Origin: Isochrysis galbana
Lineage: Eukaryota; Haptophyta; Isochrysidales; Isochrysidaceae
Length of the DNA stretch: 64,000 bases
Reading direction: 5' to 3'
Assembly: GCA_018136815.1 (NCBI GenBank)
Contig: CM030938.1
Location: 1,958,202 to 2,022,201 of the forward strand
Shown: positions 30,283-40,815 of the stretch, in pieces
Layout of the letters: every line of letters starts with the position of its first letter
How positions within the stretch are numbered: position 1 is the stretch's first letter
Translations under genes and position numbers: made by a program
Notes under the pieces: model-generated
What the model saw: only the letters and a program-made list of their open reading frames with translations
The model's database searches: none
Told to the model about the DNA's origin: nothing

Positions 30283-31674
30283 GTGGCGCCGCTTCGCGGG
30301 CCACCCTGCCAGCGAGTGAGCCCTCTCCTTCGGAGAGCAGGCCACGCACGGCCGCACCGCCAGCGCCCCTCAAGCGCCGGCTCCGCTCCCGGCTGCGTTA
30401 TGCCGCGTGGTGCCACGGCAGCTCGACCAGCTCGCCGTGATGTCACCACACTTCTCACTGTTCTCCCCTCTCAGGAGGAGGAGGGTGACCATGGGGACTC
30501 CGAGCAAGGGTATCCTCCTGGTGGAGGGGGGGAGGAAGGTTCTGGTGCGTCCGAGTCAGATGCCGGCACTCCCCCCGAGCCGGCTTCCGGGCCCCTACCG
30601 GACCCGTCCGCCATCTCCGATGCTTGGTTGGATGCAGTGTTGGACAAGCTCCAATCCAGGCACCAAGCAAAGGGGCAAAGTGGAGCACCACCGGGGCGGA
30701 AGGCTGGGGCTTCTCACCACTCCCCGGCCCCCCATACCCGTCGAGGAGGGCGCCGGCTCTCGCCACGGGGCCGGAGCTTCAGCAGTGGCGGGGGGTGCGG
30801 AGGAGGTGGCTCACGACTTTCCTCTCCTTCAGACCCTGGCCTGTCTTCGGATGGGAGCGATGGGGATGCTCTTGATTCTTCAGCCGAGGGGTGTGACGAA
30901 GGGGCTAGGCTGCTCAGGGCACCTGGGCGCTTGGGCCCGACAGCTTTCTTCGCGGGCAAGCCTCTCCCTTGCCCTCACGATTGGGAGGGCAGCCCTTACC
31001 CCCGAGCTCGAGGAGTCCGGGATCATACGGTGCATTACACCCCCGAGATGGCCGGAGACTCCATCCATGCAGAGATCTACAAGGGCCTGGGGGCCGCCAA
31101 TAGGCGGGAGATGTGTACTCTACTGCCCGCTCTCTCGTACCTGCACGACGCCCTCGGTGGGGCGGTCGAGTTGGCGGACGCGGTCCGCCGATCGCGGCGC
31201 AGTGAGTCCGCTTACCGCCGCGCCAAGGCCCTCGGGGACATGGTCACCGAGCAACTCTCAGTCATTCTCGAATTCCAAAGACAACGCCTCGACGAGCTGG
31301 AGGCGGTCGCCGCCGGAGGCCTCGAGGCGGAAAAATTCGCCCCTCTCTACCACACCGCTCGAGCGAACGTCGGTGCCAGGTCGGACTTGGGGCAATACCT
31401 CTTCGACACCTCCGTGGAGCGTAGACACACGGCGCTCAACTCGGCGTCCGCTTCACTGTACGTCGCGCCCTTCAAGCGGAGGGCCGCACCCAAACCGGCG
31501 GCCAAGGCGGCCAAACCTCCCAGCGGCCCCTCCGCCGAGCACCACCCGACCGCGTCCGCACGGCAGCAACCCGCCGGCGAACGCGAGCCCAAGCGCGAAG
31601 CAGCAGGCGGGGCAGCCGCGGACGCCGGGCAACCTCCAGCCGGCAGGGGTGCCGGCAAACAGAGGCGGGCCTAG
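30283..31674 (+). CDS. Gag-like ORF of DIRS-like element
   Basis: 463 codons. The N-terminal half is Gly/Ser/Pro-rich. Residues about 255-390 form a helical region (LPALSYLHDALGGAVELADA, AKALGDMVTEQLSVILEFQR, YHTARANVGARSDLGQYLFD) like the capsid-like domain of DIRS ORF1. The C-terminus is basic (KPAAKAAKPP, GKQRRA). The ORF ends just before the RT fragment in another frame, as in DIRS elements with adjacent or overlapping ORFs. The true start could be any of several early Mets. Confidence 0.6.
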   Translation: MAPLRGPPCQRVSPLLRRAGHARPHRQRPSSAGSAPGCVMPRGATAARPARRDVTTLLTVLPSQEEEGDHGDSEQGYPPGGGGEEGSGASESDAGTPPEPASGPLPDPSAISDAWLDAVLDKLQSRHQAKGQSGAPPGRKAGASHHSPAPHTRRGGRRLSPRGRSFSSGGGCGGGGSRLSSPSDPGLSSDGSDGDALDSSAEGCDEGARLLRAPGRLGPTAFFAGKPLPCPHDWEGSPYPRARGVRDHTVHYTPEMAGDSIHAEIYKGLGAANRREMCTLLPALSYLHDALGGAVELADAVRRSRRSESAYRRAKALGDMVTEQLSVILEFQRQRLDELEAVAAGGLEAEKFAPLYHTARANVGARSDLGQYLFDTSVERRHTALNSASASLYVAPFKRRAAPKPAAKAAKPPSGPSAEHHPTASARQQPAGEREPKREAAGGAAADAGQPPAGRGAGKQRRA

Positions 31675-32203
31675 AGGGCCCGCAGCCCCGCCTCCGGGCG
31701 GCGAGGGGGGCGAGCGAATTACAGTCAGCCAGCCGCCCCGACGGGACGAGCCGCGACCGCACGCCGGAGCGGAGGCCTCACACTCTCGTCGCGTCCGCGG
31801 GTCCATCGCGGCCTGGAGGCACATCGGAGCGCCGCGCCGCGTTCTGGGCTGGATCGCCAGGGGTGTCCCCATCCCATGGGCGGAAAGGGGCCCCCCCGGC
31901 CCCTTCCACCACGGCGTTACGGCTTTCACGGAAGAGGAGAAAGCGTGGCTAGCGACGGAACGGGACCGATGCCTCGACACAGGGGCATGGGTGCCGGCCT
32001 CGTCGCTCGACTACGTCTCTCGCGCCTTCATAGTCAAGCACAACGGCAAGCGCAGGTTAGTCATCGATTTGAGACACCTCAACCGACACTGCGTGCAGCG
32101 GTCGTGCGCGTTCGAATCACTCGCGCGCCTCCGCAGGCTTGCAAAACCCCACGATTTCATGTTTTCTCCCTTCACTCCGCCCTCTTTCCCTTGCGCCAGT
32201 TAG
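31666..32203 (+). pseudogene. Reverse transcriptase N-terminal fragment (DIRS-type)
   Basis: The frame encodes AAWRHIGAPRRVLGWIARGV, PIPWAERGPPGPFHHG, then DYVSRAFIVKHNGKRRLVID and LRHLNRHC. This is the DIRS/Ngaro-like RT entry with the RLVIDLR finger motif. It then reaches ARLRRLAKPHDFMFS and ends, before any catalytic aspartates. Deletion of the palm domain is inferred. Confidence 0.75.
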
Positions 32204-32500
32204 CGGACGCCATGGGCGCATGGGAGGGCGGAGGCACGGCGGCGCAGCTGGCAGCGCAGGCCCGGGAGCACTCCACGGCCTACGCCTACACCAGGCATTG
32301 GACGACATTCGCGGCTTGGTGCGACAAGCAAAGGCTCCAGCCGCTCCCGGCGACTCCGCATATGGTAGCGGCGTATCTCGGGCATGTGGCGGAGAAAGGC
32401 ACAGTGGCGGCAGCGAGCCTACAGCCGTATCTATCCGCCATCAACTCCGTCCACGCGGATTTTGGTTTTAACAAGCCGGCGCAGGGGCACTTGGTAGCCA
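32198..32500 (+). pseudogene. Tyrosine recombinase N-terminal (core-binding) fragment
   Basis: A different frame gives AREHSTAYAYTRHWTTFAAW, LPATPHMVAAYLGHVAEKGT, LQPYLSAINSVHADFGFNKP and GHLV. This is the SAM-like core-binding half of a DIRS tyrosine recombinase. The catalytic half with the R-H-R-Y residues is not present. Confidence 0.7.
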
Positions 32501-32596
32501 GCCATTGCTCTCAGCGGAGCAATCACAGGACCCGCCATCCGCGAAAGTCACCTCGGATGGGGATCAAGCCCCCAGCAGTGTGCCTGACACCTAGAT

Positions 32597-32712
32597 GTGG
32601 TTGTGGTCGGGTCCGTTGCCCTCGCCGCGCAAGTCAACGTCTGGTTCGAATATGTGCGCTCGGCGGCCAACATAGCCGTTTGGCCCTCTCGGTGCCACGT
32701 TCGCGATCGGTG
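32597..32712 (+). pseudogene. RNase H C-terminal remnant (DIRS-type)
   Basis: The frame reads VNVWFEYVRSAANIAVWPSR, matching the terminal RNase H motif of DIRS-type RT ORFs (WFEYV-S-ANIAD-PSR). It lies after the recombinase fragment, out of the order expected in an intact element, so rearrangement or multiple deletion is inferred. Confidence 0.6.
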
Positions 32713-33247
32713 TGCCATCTTCGGGTCTACCCCCGCTACCGTTGTCGTACCCCCTCTCCTCTTGTTTGTGGCGCGAGGCGTACGTACGCGTCCGCCATTG
32801 GGCCGGCGTGGTGGCCGCGCCGGGCCGTCGTTCGTACCGGCCCCGCTCGCGCGGCGCCAAGCGTCCTCGTGTGCCTTTCTAACTCGTCCCCCCTCTTTTA
32901 CTTTTAGTAGTCGGCATTGGCCGTCCGCTCTCCTCGCTGCCCAGGCCTGTGGCCTGTGGGCTTAGCGCTTAGTTAGCTGCTTAGCTCCTGCCCGGGCCGC
33001 GTTGCGTGGGTCGCCGTCGGCACGGGGCTACGGGTGGGCCGTGGGGCCGGCCAGGAGTGGTCAAGGCCCAACAGGCCCCTTGCCGTAGCTCCCCATCTCC
33101 ACCCAACGCGTCTGACTCGCATGATGCTAACGGGGAGCAAGGAGTGTGGAGTGTGGAGTGTGGTTCTCAAAATTAGTCACAATACATAGTAAGTAGTATT
33201 ACTAGTAGTACTACAGTAGGTATGTATGATGCCATTTACTCCCGCCA

Positions 33248-34123
33248 ATGGCGCGCGCAGCGCTCTTGCCGCTTCTGCCGGCGCTCGCCGCCTCATTCCG
33301 GCTTATCACGTTTGATCTGGACGACACTCTATGGCCAACGGGTCCAGTGGTCAAGGCTGCCAATGCAGCTCTTGCAGACGCAGTGGGAGCCCCCGCGGAG
33401 GACCTGCAGCGGCGGCTACAAGAGGTGCGCTCTGGTGCGACGCCGCCACCCAGTTACAGTGAAGCTCGCATCCGGGCTGTGGAGAGCTGGCTACGAGAGC
33501 GTGACGGCGAGAGTCATGGGGCGGTTCATCGCGCCGAAGCGGAGAACATGTTTGAGCTTTGGCTCACCGAGCGCCATGCGGCGGCATCAAGGCTTCTGTT
33601 TGATGGCGCAGCAGAAGCCATCGCGGAAGTCCGACGCTTACACCCAGATGCTGTCGTGGGGGCCATCACCAACGGGCGCGGCGACCCGCTTGCGATGCCC
33701 AAGCTTGCTCCGCTGTTTGATTGGACGGTCTCAGCGGAGCACCAAGACATTTATCCAAAGAGGAAGCCGGCAAAGGAGCCCTTTCTAGCTGCACTCCGAC
33801 TTGCAGACTGTGAGGCCCGACCCACAGATTGGGCGCACGTGGGAGATGACCTCATCAACGACGTGCAGGCGTCAAAAGATCTGGGGGCGTGGTCCATTTG
33901 GCTGGCACCTGCAGTGGAAAAGGCTGGCCGTGCAGCCACTGTTGGGGCGGTGGCCTCATCGCCAGACGATATCATTGAAAATTTTTGGTATTCCACCATG
34001 AGTGAGGGAGAAAGAGAGGCTCGGCAGTTGAAGGCCAGCGAAGCTCTGAACGCCGCTTGTTCCACCATCTACGCAATCCATGAACTTCCGGCGGCTTTAG
34101 CTGTCTCACAAAGAAGTTGTTGA
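33248..34123 (+). CDS. HAD-superfamily hydrolase
   Basis: 291 codons, single exon. Motif I is FDLDDTLWP (nucleophile D23, acid/base D25), motif II AITNG, a Lys in KRKPAKEPF, and motif IV HVGDDLINDV. The subfamily is like small-molecule phosphatases that share GDDLINDVQASKDLGAWSIW. The first 16 residues (MARAALLPLLPALAAS) form a signal peptide, and the likely cleavage is before Phe (AAS-FRL). That resembles the ASAF-type site of proteins entering red-derived secondary plastids, although the catalytic domain begins directly afterwards with no room for a long transit peptide. The substrate is unknown. Confidence 0.85.
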   Translation: MARAALLPLLPALAASFRLITFDLDDTLWPTGPVVKAANAALADAVGAPAEDLQRRLQEVRSGATPPPSYSEARIRAVESWLRERDGESHGAVHRAEAENMFELWLTERHAAASRLLFDGAAEAIAEVRRLHPDAVVGAITNGRGDPLAMPKLAPLFDWTVSAEHQDIYPKRKPAKEPFLAALRLADCEARPTDWAHVGDDLINDVQASKDLGAWSIWLAPAVEKAGRAATVGAVASSPDDIIENFWYSTMSEGEREARQLKASEALNAACSTIYAIHELPAALAVSQRSC

Positions 34124-34905
34124 TGAACTGTCATTTTTAAGTGCAAGTGCGTCGTAGTAGCTACATTACATGCTTGCAACGAGGGCGGCAACCGCAACTG
34201 CCATTAGCCATAAAATTAGTGACACGGGCGATGACAAATATATTTCTTGATATTTAAGCTGCGCACGTGACTCTGGATCCACTACTCTCACTCAAATGAT
34301 CTACACGCCCACTCCTCCGGCCATTCCCCCCTACTTCTACTCCACCCCCCCCCCCCCCGCCCCCGCCATCTGTTACCGACGGGTCGTTTGCCTTCATTTG
34401 GTACCCCTCGTTTCCAAATACGCGATGCGGGTCGTCCCCCTCGCACCGCTCCCTCTTGGTATAAATTCGGGCTAGGACAGGTAGGCGCCTCTTGGGTCGA
34501 CGAAGGATGCATGGTCGCGTAAAAGCTGTGGTACGGGTCAATTAACAATTAAAGGGTCAATGTACAATGTACCCATGCTTCTTTTCGAGCATGAGGTAAT
34601 GCCTATGGTTGTCAGTCTGTGACGACGACGCTCGGAGGCGTAACCCTTGCCCACTCCACCTGCCTTGCGGCTACTCCGCTGAGGACCACCAACAAGAAAA
34701 CTCCGAAAACTGACGCAACATCGCACATAACAAATCAATGAAACAAATAAGGACAAACGAACAAATGCGGCGTGCAATGCGGCGGAGCTTCGAGGCAACT
34801 CATTGGCAAAAACAAAACTCACTCAATTTTCTCACACACTACACATTGATAGAAAGAAGCGCACCGCATCCGCCTAGAGGTATATAAAATACTCTGGATG
34901 CGACA
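34124..34905. other. Intergenic DNA, no gene recognised
   Basis: Contains a C-run (about 34345-34358) and no frame with family similarity. It separates the HAD gene from an R1 fragment. Confidence 0.4.
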
Positions 34906-34906
34906 G

Positions 34907-35150
34907 GTTTACCCGAAAGGGGTTTTCCCTCAGCGTGGCCTCGAGGAGAGGGCGTGCTGGGGTGCGCAGGGTCGGTGCGTGCACTGGGGGGAGGACAAAT
35001 ATCGAGGGGAGGGGGCAGTTTTGCCCCCTCCCCCTGGTGCCACTCGGACACCTGGCTCGTCAGGCATGGCGGGATGCGGGATTCCGGGACTGAAAAGTTA
35101 TGTCTATGTCCAATTAGCTAGTAGGGTTGGCTAGGATATAACATTAATTA
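34907..35150 (-). repeat. R1 repeat fragment (AT-rich end)
   Basis: Matches 8445-8670 (TTTACCCGAAAGGGGTTTTC, GGGAGGACAAATATCGAGGG, TGGCTCGTCAGGCATGGCGG, GGCTAGGATATAACATTAAT). Only the hairpin-distal end is present. Confidence 0.75.
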
Positions 35151-35154
35151 GTAT

Positions 35155-36190
35155 TATGTAACAATAGTTTATTTTGAGAACGGGAATACTATCATAAATA
35201 ACGGAAACGAGGGGCAATCCTGCCGCGCAAGATTCCAAGAGACCTACCGAATAAGACGAGAGAAGTGCGACGTGCCTAAGGGGAGATACGAGATACGAAG
35301 AGGTCGCAAATCGCAAATTAAACTCGATTGCCCCTAGAAGCAAGTAATGAGACGTGGGGGAGATAGCAAATTAAACCTATTTGCGAGGGTGCCTGGGAGG
35401 AAGAAAGGTGGGGAAACTTCCCTTCTCTTCGAGAGAAAGAGAGAGAACGCTCCACAACCCAAGATCCTAGGCTAGGTCCTAGGCGTCGACGCGAAGCTTT
35501 TGACCGAGAACGAGAGAAAGCAAAGAATTATAACGATAAATGCCGAACGAAAGAGAATTCTAACGACTAACGAGTGTCGATTCGCGAATGCGACACTAAC
35601 ATGGTATTCACACTTCACAGCACCCCTGAAACAACCATTAACACCCACGGAACACAGAACAACTCAACCTGCAACCTGTAAGTGTACTTCCCGTGAAAAG
35701 CGCGACTAATGGGTCTCCAAAAAACTTGTCGGTTAATAGGTTGAGACTACATTTTTCTCGAGATTTCTCGGTGTCATTAGTTCTTGGTCTTCTCTTTGGA
35801 CTCCATTTCACACAAGACACAAGTAGGGAACCACAACAAAAAGCAAAGCGAGCACGACAACGACGCACACACCCGCGCACGATGTGCCTAGAGTTGGGTG
35901 ACAATGCCACATCATGGGGAATCCGGGCAGAGATGCATGGGCGGATCAGTGGTGGAAAGGCGCCCGCCAGGGTGTTCAAGGCGATCATGCTGCGTAGAAC
36001 GTCGCCCTCCATGGCCTCGCAAATGAACTCCAATGGGCACCACGACGCGCACATCAGCCACGCGCCAGCCATCGATGGAAGGGTGTGACGCGCTCCAACC
36101 GCGCTGACCCAAGTTGCACGGGATGCTCCCCCCATGCCTGTCCCAGGCACATAAACCAGGGTGTTCTGCATAAGGTGGCCAGAGCGCTTG
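35155..36190. other. Intergenic DNA, no gene recognised
   Basis: A minus-strand frame of 185 codons (35638-36195) lies just downstream of the RSP3 stop but has no recognised family or domain pattern. This region probably includes the RSP3 3' untranslated region. Confidence 0.35.
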
Positions 36191-36191
36191 C

Positions 36192-37283
36192 TCATTCTTC
36201 GGCAGGGGCGGCCTCCTCGGCCTCTGCGGCAGCTGCGGCGGTAGCTGCGGCGGCGGCCTCGGCGGCGGCCTCGGCCTCGGCCTTGGCCTTGGCCTTGCTG
36301 GCCTTGGCTTCCCGCAGCTCGGCGGCCATCTTGGCCGCCTCCGCCAGCATCTCCGCCTGGCGCCCTCCCGCTGCTGCGATGAGCTGGTCCGCGATGGCGC
36401 GGGCGATGCGCATCTGGTCGACCTGCTCGTCCATCGCGTCAAGGAGCCACGGGACGAAATCCTCGCGCACCTCCGCCTCGAGCGGATCGTAAAAATAGCC
36501 AGCATCCTTGAGATTCTCGACCACGGCGCTTTGGAGCTCCGAGAGAAAGCCTTTGGTGAAGGTGCGCGCGGCGACCTTTGCAGTTACCGCCTTCTCGCGC
36601 GCGACACGCTCTTGCTCCTGCTGGACCCTTCGGTCCTTCTCGTCGACCCGCCGCTGCTCGGCGGCCTCGAGGCGCTGCGTCTCGGCGAGCTCAGCGTTGC
36701 GGATCTGTTCAAAGTGCTCCTGGTGCTGCCGCATGTTGGCGAGCTCCTCCTCCTCCATGACCTCCATCATTGACTGCTCGAGCGTCTTGCCGACGAGCAC
36801 CTCCAGAATGGGCTCGACCTCGGCGTCGAAGTCGAACAGCTCGCCGTCCTCCACCTGGGTCTCAGCGTCAATGCCTGTCTTCATGGGCACGAAGATGGGA
36901 GCGGGAAGCTGGTCGAGGAAGGCGTCGGTCTGCGTGTCGACCTCGACCTCCACCGGCCGGTCAGTGAGTTCCTCAAGATACTGCTCCGTCTGCACATCCA
37001 TGTGCTTGCGTCCGGCGACGGCGTCGGGTGTGGATGGCTTGGGCGGTGGCTTCTGGCGTTTGCGTTGTGTCTCGCGCTTCGTCTGCGCCATCGCGTCGAA
37101 GGCAGTTGAGGTGGCAGGCAGAACCTGCGCGGCGTACGTGTTGCCGCGCACGATCCGCTTGTCAAACATCATGTTGGTGGCGAGCGGGATGGCGTCGTCT
37201 GCGGGCGGCGGCGGCTCGCGGTACTTGCGGCGCGGCGCCACCGTGTGTGGCGCGCTCGAGTGCGAGTACGGCGCGCTCTGCAT
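36192..37283 (-). CDS. RSP3: Radial spoke protein 3
   Basis: 363 codons, single exon. RSP3 is the dimeric backbone of axonemal radial spokes, anchoring spoke stalks to outer doublets and holding A-kinase-anchor helices. Diagnostic blocks are YREPPPPADDAIPLATNMMF, DKRIVRGNTYA, MDVQTEQYLEELTDRPVEVE, VDTQTDAFLDQLPAPIFVP, GIDAETQVEDGELFDFDAEV, then a long charged helix (EELANMRQHQEHFEQIRNAE) and YFYDPLEAEVREDFVPWLL. The C-terminal 45 residues are an Ala/Glu repeat tail. It is somewhat shorter than the Chlamydomonas and human proteins, mainly at the tail. It implies the organism builds motile flagella with radial spokes. Confidence 0.95.
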   Translation of the reverse strand: MQSAPYSHSSAPHTVAPRRKYREPPPPADDAIPLATNMMFDKRIVRGNTYAAQVLPATSTAFDAMAQTKRETQRKRQKPPPKPSTPDAVAGRKHMDVQTEQYLEELTDRPVEVEVDTQTDAFLDQLPAPIFVPMKTGIDAETQVEDGELFDFDAEVEPILEVLVGKTLEQSMMEVMEEEELANMRQHQEHFEQIRNAELAETQRLEAAEQRRVDEKDRRVQQEQERVAREKAVTAKVAARTFTKGFLSELQSAVVENLKDAGYFYDPLEAEVREDFVPWLLDAMDEQVDQMRIARAIADQLIAAAGGRQAEMLAEAAKMAAELREAKASKAKAKAEAEAAAEAAAAATAAAAAEAEEAAPAEE

Positions 37284-37309
37284 GGTGTTGCGTTGGGCGG
37301 GGGGGGGAG

Positions 37310-37465
37310 GCTGAAGAGGAGGGGGAGCGGAGCGCGCGGGGAGAGGGAGAGGAGTGAGGGACGGAGGGGGAGAGAGAGAGATGGGGAGAAAGAGACGGAG
37401 AGAGAGGGAGAAGGGGGAGAGAGGAGAGGGGAGAGAGAGGGAGAAGGAGAGTAGAGGAAGGGGTG
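37310..37465. repeat. GA-rich microsatellite upstream of RSP3
   Basis: GAGAGAGGGAG-type repeats over about 150 bp directly upstream of the RSP3 start. Similar GA/CT tracts sit upstream of other genes here (4.7, 20.7, 27.3 kb). Confidence 0.85.
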
Positions 37466-38685
37466 AAACGAGAGAGGAGGCGAGTTCACCTACGCGGGCC
37501 AGAGAGAGAGCCGTTTCTTTCTTTGCAAATAGGGAAGAGAAACCACAGAGAGCAGGAGGAGAAGCGGCAGAGACAAGAGGCGAGGCGCAGCCGGGTGGAC
37601 AGAAGGAGAGAGGAGAGAGAGTGTAACGAGTGGAGGCGAGCGTTTCTCAGCGCGATGGCGAAAGAGACAGATTTGACCGTTTTGTTGTACTCCAGTCGTG
37701 GTGTCCTTGGCCCTCTGGCCTCTAGTCCGCCAGCTCCACCCCTACCCCTACCCAGATGCCAGATGAGGTGAATATGTGAATAGATTCTGAATAGTGAATG
37801 CAGTATGGGTGCACCATTGAGAAAACAGGGCTCCAAAGCTTCTAAAGCTTTCTTGCCCCCAGCGGGCTCCGCCCGGGGCCCCGGGGGGTTCATATTACAT
37901 ATTATTTGAGCAGGTTTCTCAGGCTTAGGGCTTAGGGGCGAGGCGGGGTGTGGGGTGGGGTGAGCATGAGGGTTTTTTATTTAACTTATTTCTTGCGGAG
38001 GAGATACGCGCGAGTACCCAACTTTGAGCTGGCACCGAGCGCGCCGGCGGCGCTTTGGTGTTGCTCCAGCTGACAGCTGAACTGGGTGGCCCACCAAGCC
38101 CAACATCATTAATTTGTCGGAGCGAAGCTCGTTTCCTCTTTGGAAACGAGTCGCGGAGGAGCACCGGCGGCTAGCGCGGCGCACGGCTCATCCAGGGAGC
38201 CCGGAACGGGCTCATCGGGAGAACGGGGAGGGCAAATGACGGGCATGTGAAATGGACGGGAGAGTGGCACGGAACGCGAATCGGAGGGACGGAGGACGTA
38301 TCGGAAAGGGCGCGGCGAGCAGATACCGCTTATTTATGACTCGTAGGGACTCGTAGACTCGAAAGGATGACTCGGAAGACTCGGGGCTTGGGGCTTGGGG
38401 GTACTCAGGGGACTGCAGGTCACCAACAGGCGATACAATGGGCAAAAACACACAAATCAACACTCTGCACTCAAACATTCACAGTAACAGGCCGGAAACA
38501 TACGTTAAACGAACCCCCTCTGATGAGCAGAACCAGGAGCGCTCACCAGAAAAAGACGAGAGAGAGATAGAACAAGGACTCGAGGGTCAAAACACAATTC
38601 GGAATCCAGCTCGGACTGCGGCACCGGTGCCAGTGCCGAGTGGCCAGCACCTGGGTGCGCAATTTCGGGCGGCATCGGAAAGCGA
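37466..38685. other. Intergenic DNA, no gene recognised
   Basis: Several short frames, none with family similarity. A palindromic CTCGTTTCC-TCTTT-GGAAACGAG hairpin lies at about 38128-38150. No tRNA or other RNA gene was identified. Confidence 0.35.
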
Positions 38686-38689
38686 GGCG

Positions 38690-39855
38690 TGAACACCTCC
38701 GCTACCATGTGGCTCGAGGAGTGGAGTGGCTGTGGCTGTGTGTGTGGAGTGAGACTCAAAGGAATGTTGTGACCAAGAATGGGGCACACCAGGGACACTC
38801 AAGCTCACAAAGGGCTGAGCACGGGGGGCACTGGGGCTGGAGGGAGGCGAGGCACCAGCGGGAACACCGCCAGCACGAACATGGGGCGACGCGGGGCGGG
38901 ACAGCTTGCCCAGAGCCCCTGGGAGTGCGGCCATGGGGGCGACTCTCGGGAACTCTGGACGAAGACAAGAGGAAGAGCGGGAAACACCCGGGACACGGGG
39001 GAAGCGCAAACAAGGAAACAAAGGGCGCGCACACACAAGAAAAAGAAAACAAGGGAGGGGGATCGAGCATGATCAACCCCGACCTAACACACTTGGGGAG
39101 AGAGAGAGAGAGAGAGAAGGGGGGGGGGGGGGTTGGGGATCGGGGGATCCCGATCGGACGGAGGGGACGCGGACGAAAACTCGCAAAGGGGGGAAACCAA
39201 GGGAGAGAGGCTCCCTTGGGGAAACCTAAGGGCGGCTCTCCCCCTAACCGCGACACTCTGGAATCTAGACCTGACAAACAGGCTCGAAGGAACGAAACGA
39301 GAACTCGAATTCTCTAGATCGCTAGCTAGGGACGAACCCTACCAACCTAGATGTACCTGTGCTTCACCGTGTGGCCGCACGGCGAAGGACCTGGAAATAA
39401 GAGCCTGGAAATCGCATCATCTACTCTAGGATGAATGCGACACCCACTCTCTTCCACCTTTGTCCCTGCGGCGCGTCGCCATGCGGCGCGCCACGGCCTG
39501 CTCTCAGAGGTCCTTCAGGGGCGCCCTGAGGGCCAGCAAGGGCAGCTCTGGGGGCAGTGGAGGCTGGGGCTCAGCCCCTGCCCCCCCTGCCTCTACCTCG
39601 CTCGCCTTGGGTGCCGCCCTGAGGCCCCTGTCTGCCTGGCGACCAGGGATGGGGGGGGGAGTCAGTACGAGAGCAGGCCCATGCGGGCCTGGGAGTGCGG
39701 CTCGCGGCCCGCGCCCACGAAGGGTCTGGGTCAGATTGTTGAATGCCCAACCCCAACCCCTGCGAGAAGGCAGGGGCTGAGGTTGATTGTACGGGCCAAC
39801 CCCGGGGGGTGTCCGCGATGGAGAGGGGGGGCCGCGAGGCCCCATTGACCCCCAC
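38690..39855 (+). repeat. Dispersed repeat family R2, copy b
   Basis: Similar to copy a at its left (38715-39250 against 900-1430) and right (39485-39855 against 2045-2440) parts. It ends in hairpin GGGGGGCCGCGAGGCCCC (about 39826-39843) followed by ATTGACCCCCACTTATAA. Its middle (39260-39425) recurs inverted at 47370-47580. Confidence 0.65.
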
Positions 39856-39859
39856 TTAT

Positions 39860-40815
39860 AAAAGTCGCGATCGTTTTGGTAGTTTCTGTGTGCGCTCTCG
39901 ATGCGTTATGCGTTAGCATTAATTGTGTTGTGTGTTGCCTAACTAATTGTTGTTTGCATGCCTGAACTCTATTCTCTATTGATCATACGAGCATACTATG
40001 GCACGCGCGCGCGTAACGCCTAACACCTCGCTCGTTGCTCGTTGCCGGTGGCGGCAGGGTGGCCGGTGGCCGACCCGGTGGGGCTCGCTCGAACCTCGAA
40101 AAACAAAATTTTCGCGAAAATTAGGGCAAGCCTGCCCGGAAATCAGAACTGCCAGCCCAAAAACCAAAAACACCGAAATTTTCGAAAGAAATTTGGGCAA
40201 GTCAGACGCGAAAACCTGGCCGGGGCCAAAGTGAATGACCGGGCGACTAGTACTAGAGCGCGGCCGCCGCCGTGGGAGCGGCCGTAAAAGCCCCGCTGAT
40301 AGTTGGACCCCGCACTATACTGTCCATTTATTCGTGAGCCTTTCCCCTCTTCCACCATCAGTCCTAACTTTGGCTGGAGCGAGCGGCCAGTCTGAGCGAA
40401 ACCGTCAAGTCCAGCGCCATGCCGCGCCTAGCTGCAACAGCAACAGCTGCCCTCCCCTCTCCTCGCGTGCGCCCCCCACCCCCAATCGCGCCGCGCAGTC
40501 CTCACTCCCCCCCCACCCCACCCCCACCCCCCGCTCCTTCTATTCTCATCTCCTCGTTTTCTTTCATATCTTCTGGTTGCGATGCGTCCCCACATTCCTC
40601 CACACCCTTCTCTCTTCTCGCTCTCTGTAGAGGCCGCCGCCGTCCGCCATCCTCTCCGCTCTCTCCCCTCGGCACTTGCTCGCCTCAGCCAGCGCCAGAG
40701 CGCGCGGGCGAGCGGTCCAGCAGCCAGAGAGGAGGGAGGGAAGGGCAGGCCCCCCAGCCTGCTCCATCGACAGAGAGCGTGAGGGAGGAAGAGAGGGACA
40801 GAGAGAGACTGCCCA
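39860..40815. other. Upstream region of kinesin-like gene
   Basis: No separate gene was recognised. A C-rich stretch (about 40440-40535) and CT-rich DNA precede the coding start, as for other genes in the window. Promoter and 5' untranslated region are presumed. Confidence 0.35.

Larger units (their letters stand above)
30170..33215 (+). mobile_element. DIRS-like tyrosine-recombinase retrotransposon, internally deleted
   Basis: Collinear plus-strand remnants of a gag-like ORF, the beginning of a reverse transcriptase, the N-terminal part of a tyrosine recombinase, and the end of an RNase H. The edges have AGT/ACT-rich sequence (30173-30198 and 33190-33215) that is roughly inverted, as DIRS terminal repeats can be, but simple sequence makes this weak. 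The catalytic RT motifs and the recombinase catalytic domain are missing. Confidence 0.65.

Noticed and set aside
30407-32203. 598-codon frame as one protein
   Set aside because: Its first two thirds are an out-of-frame shadow of the gag-like ORF; only the end (from about 31666) has RT similarity.
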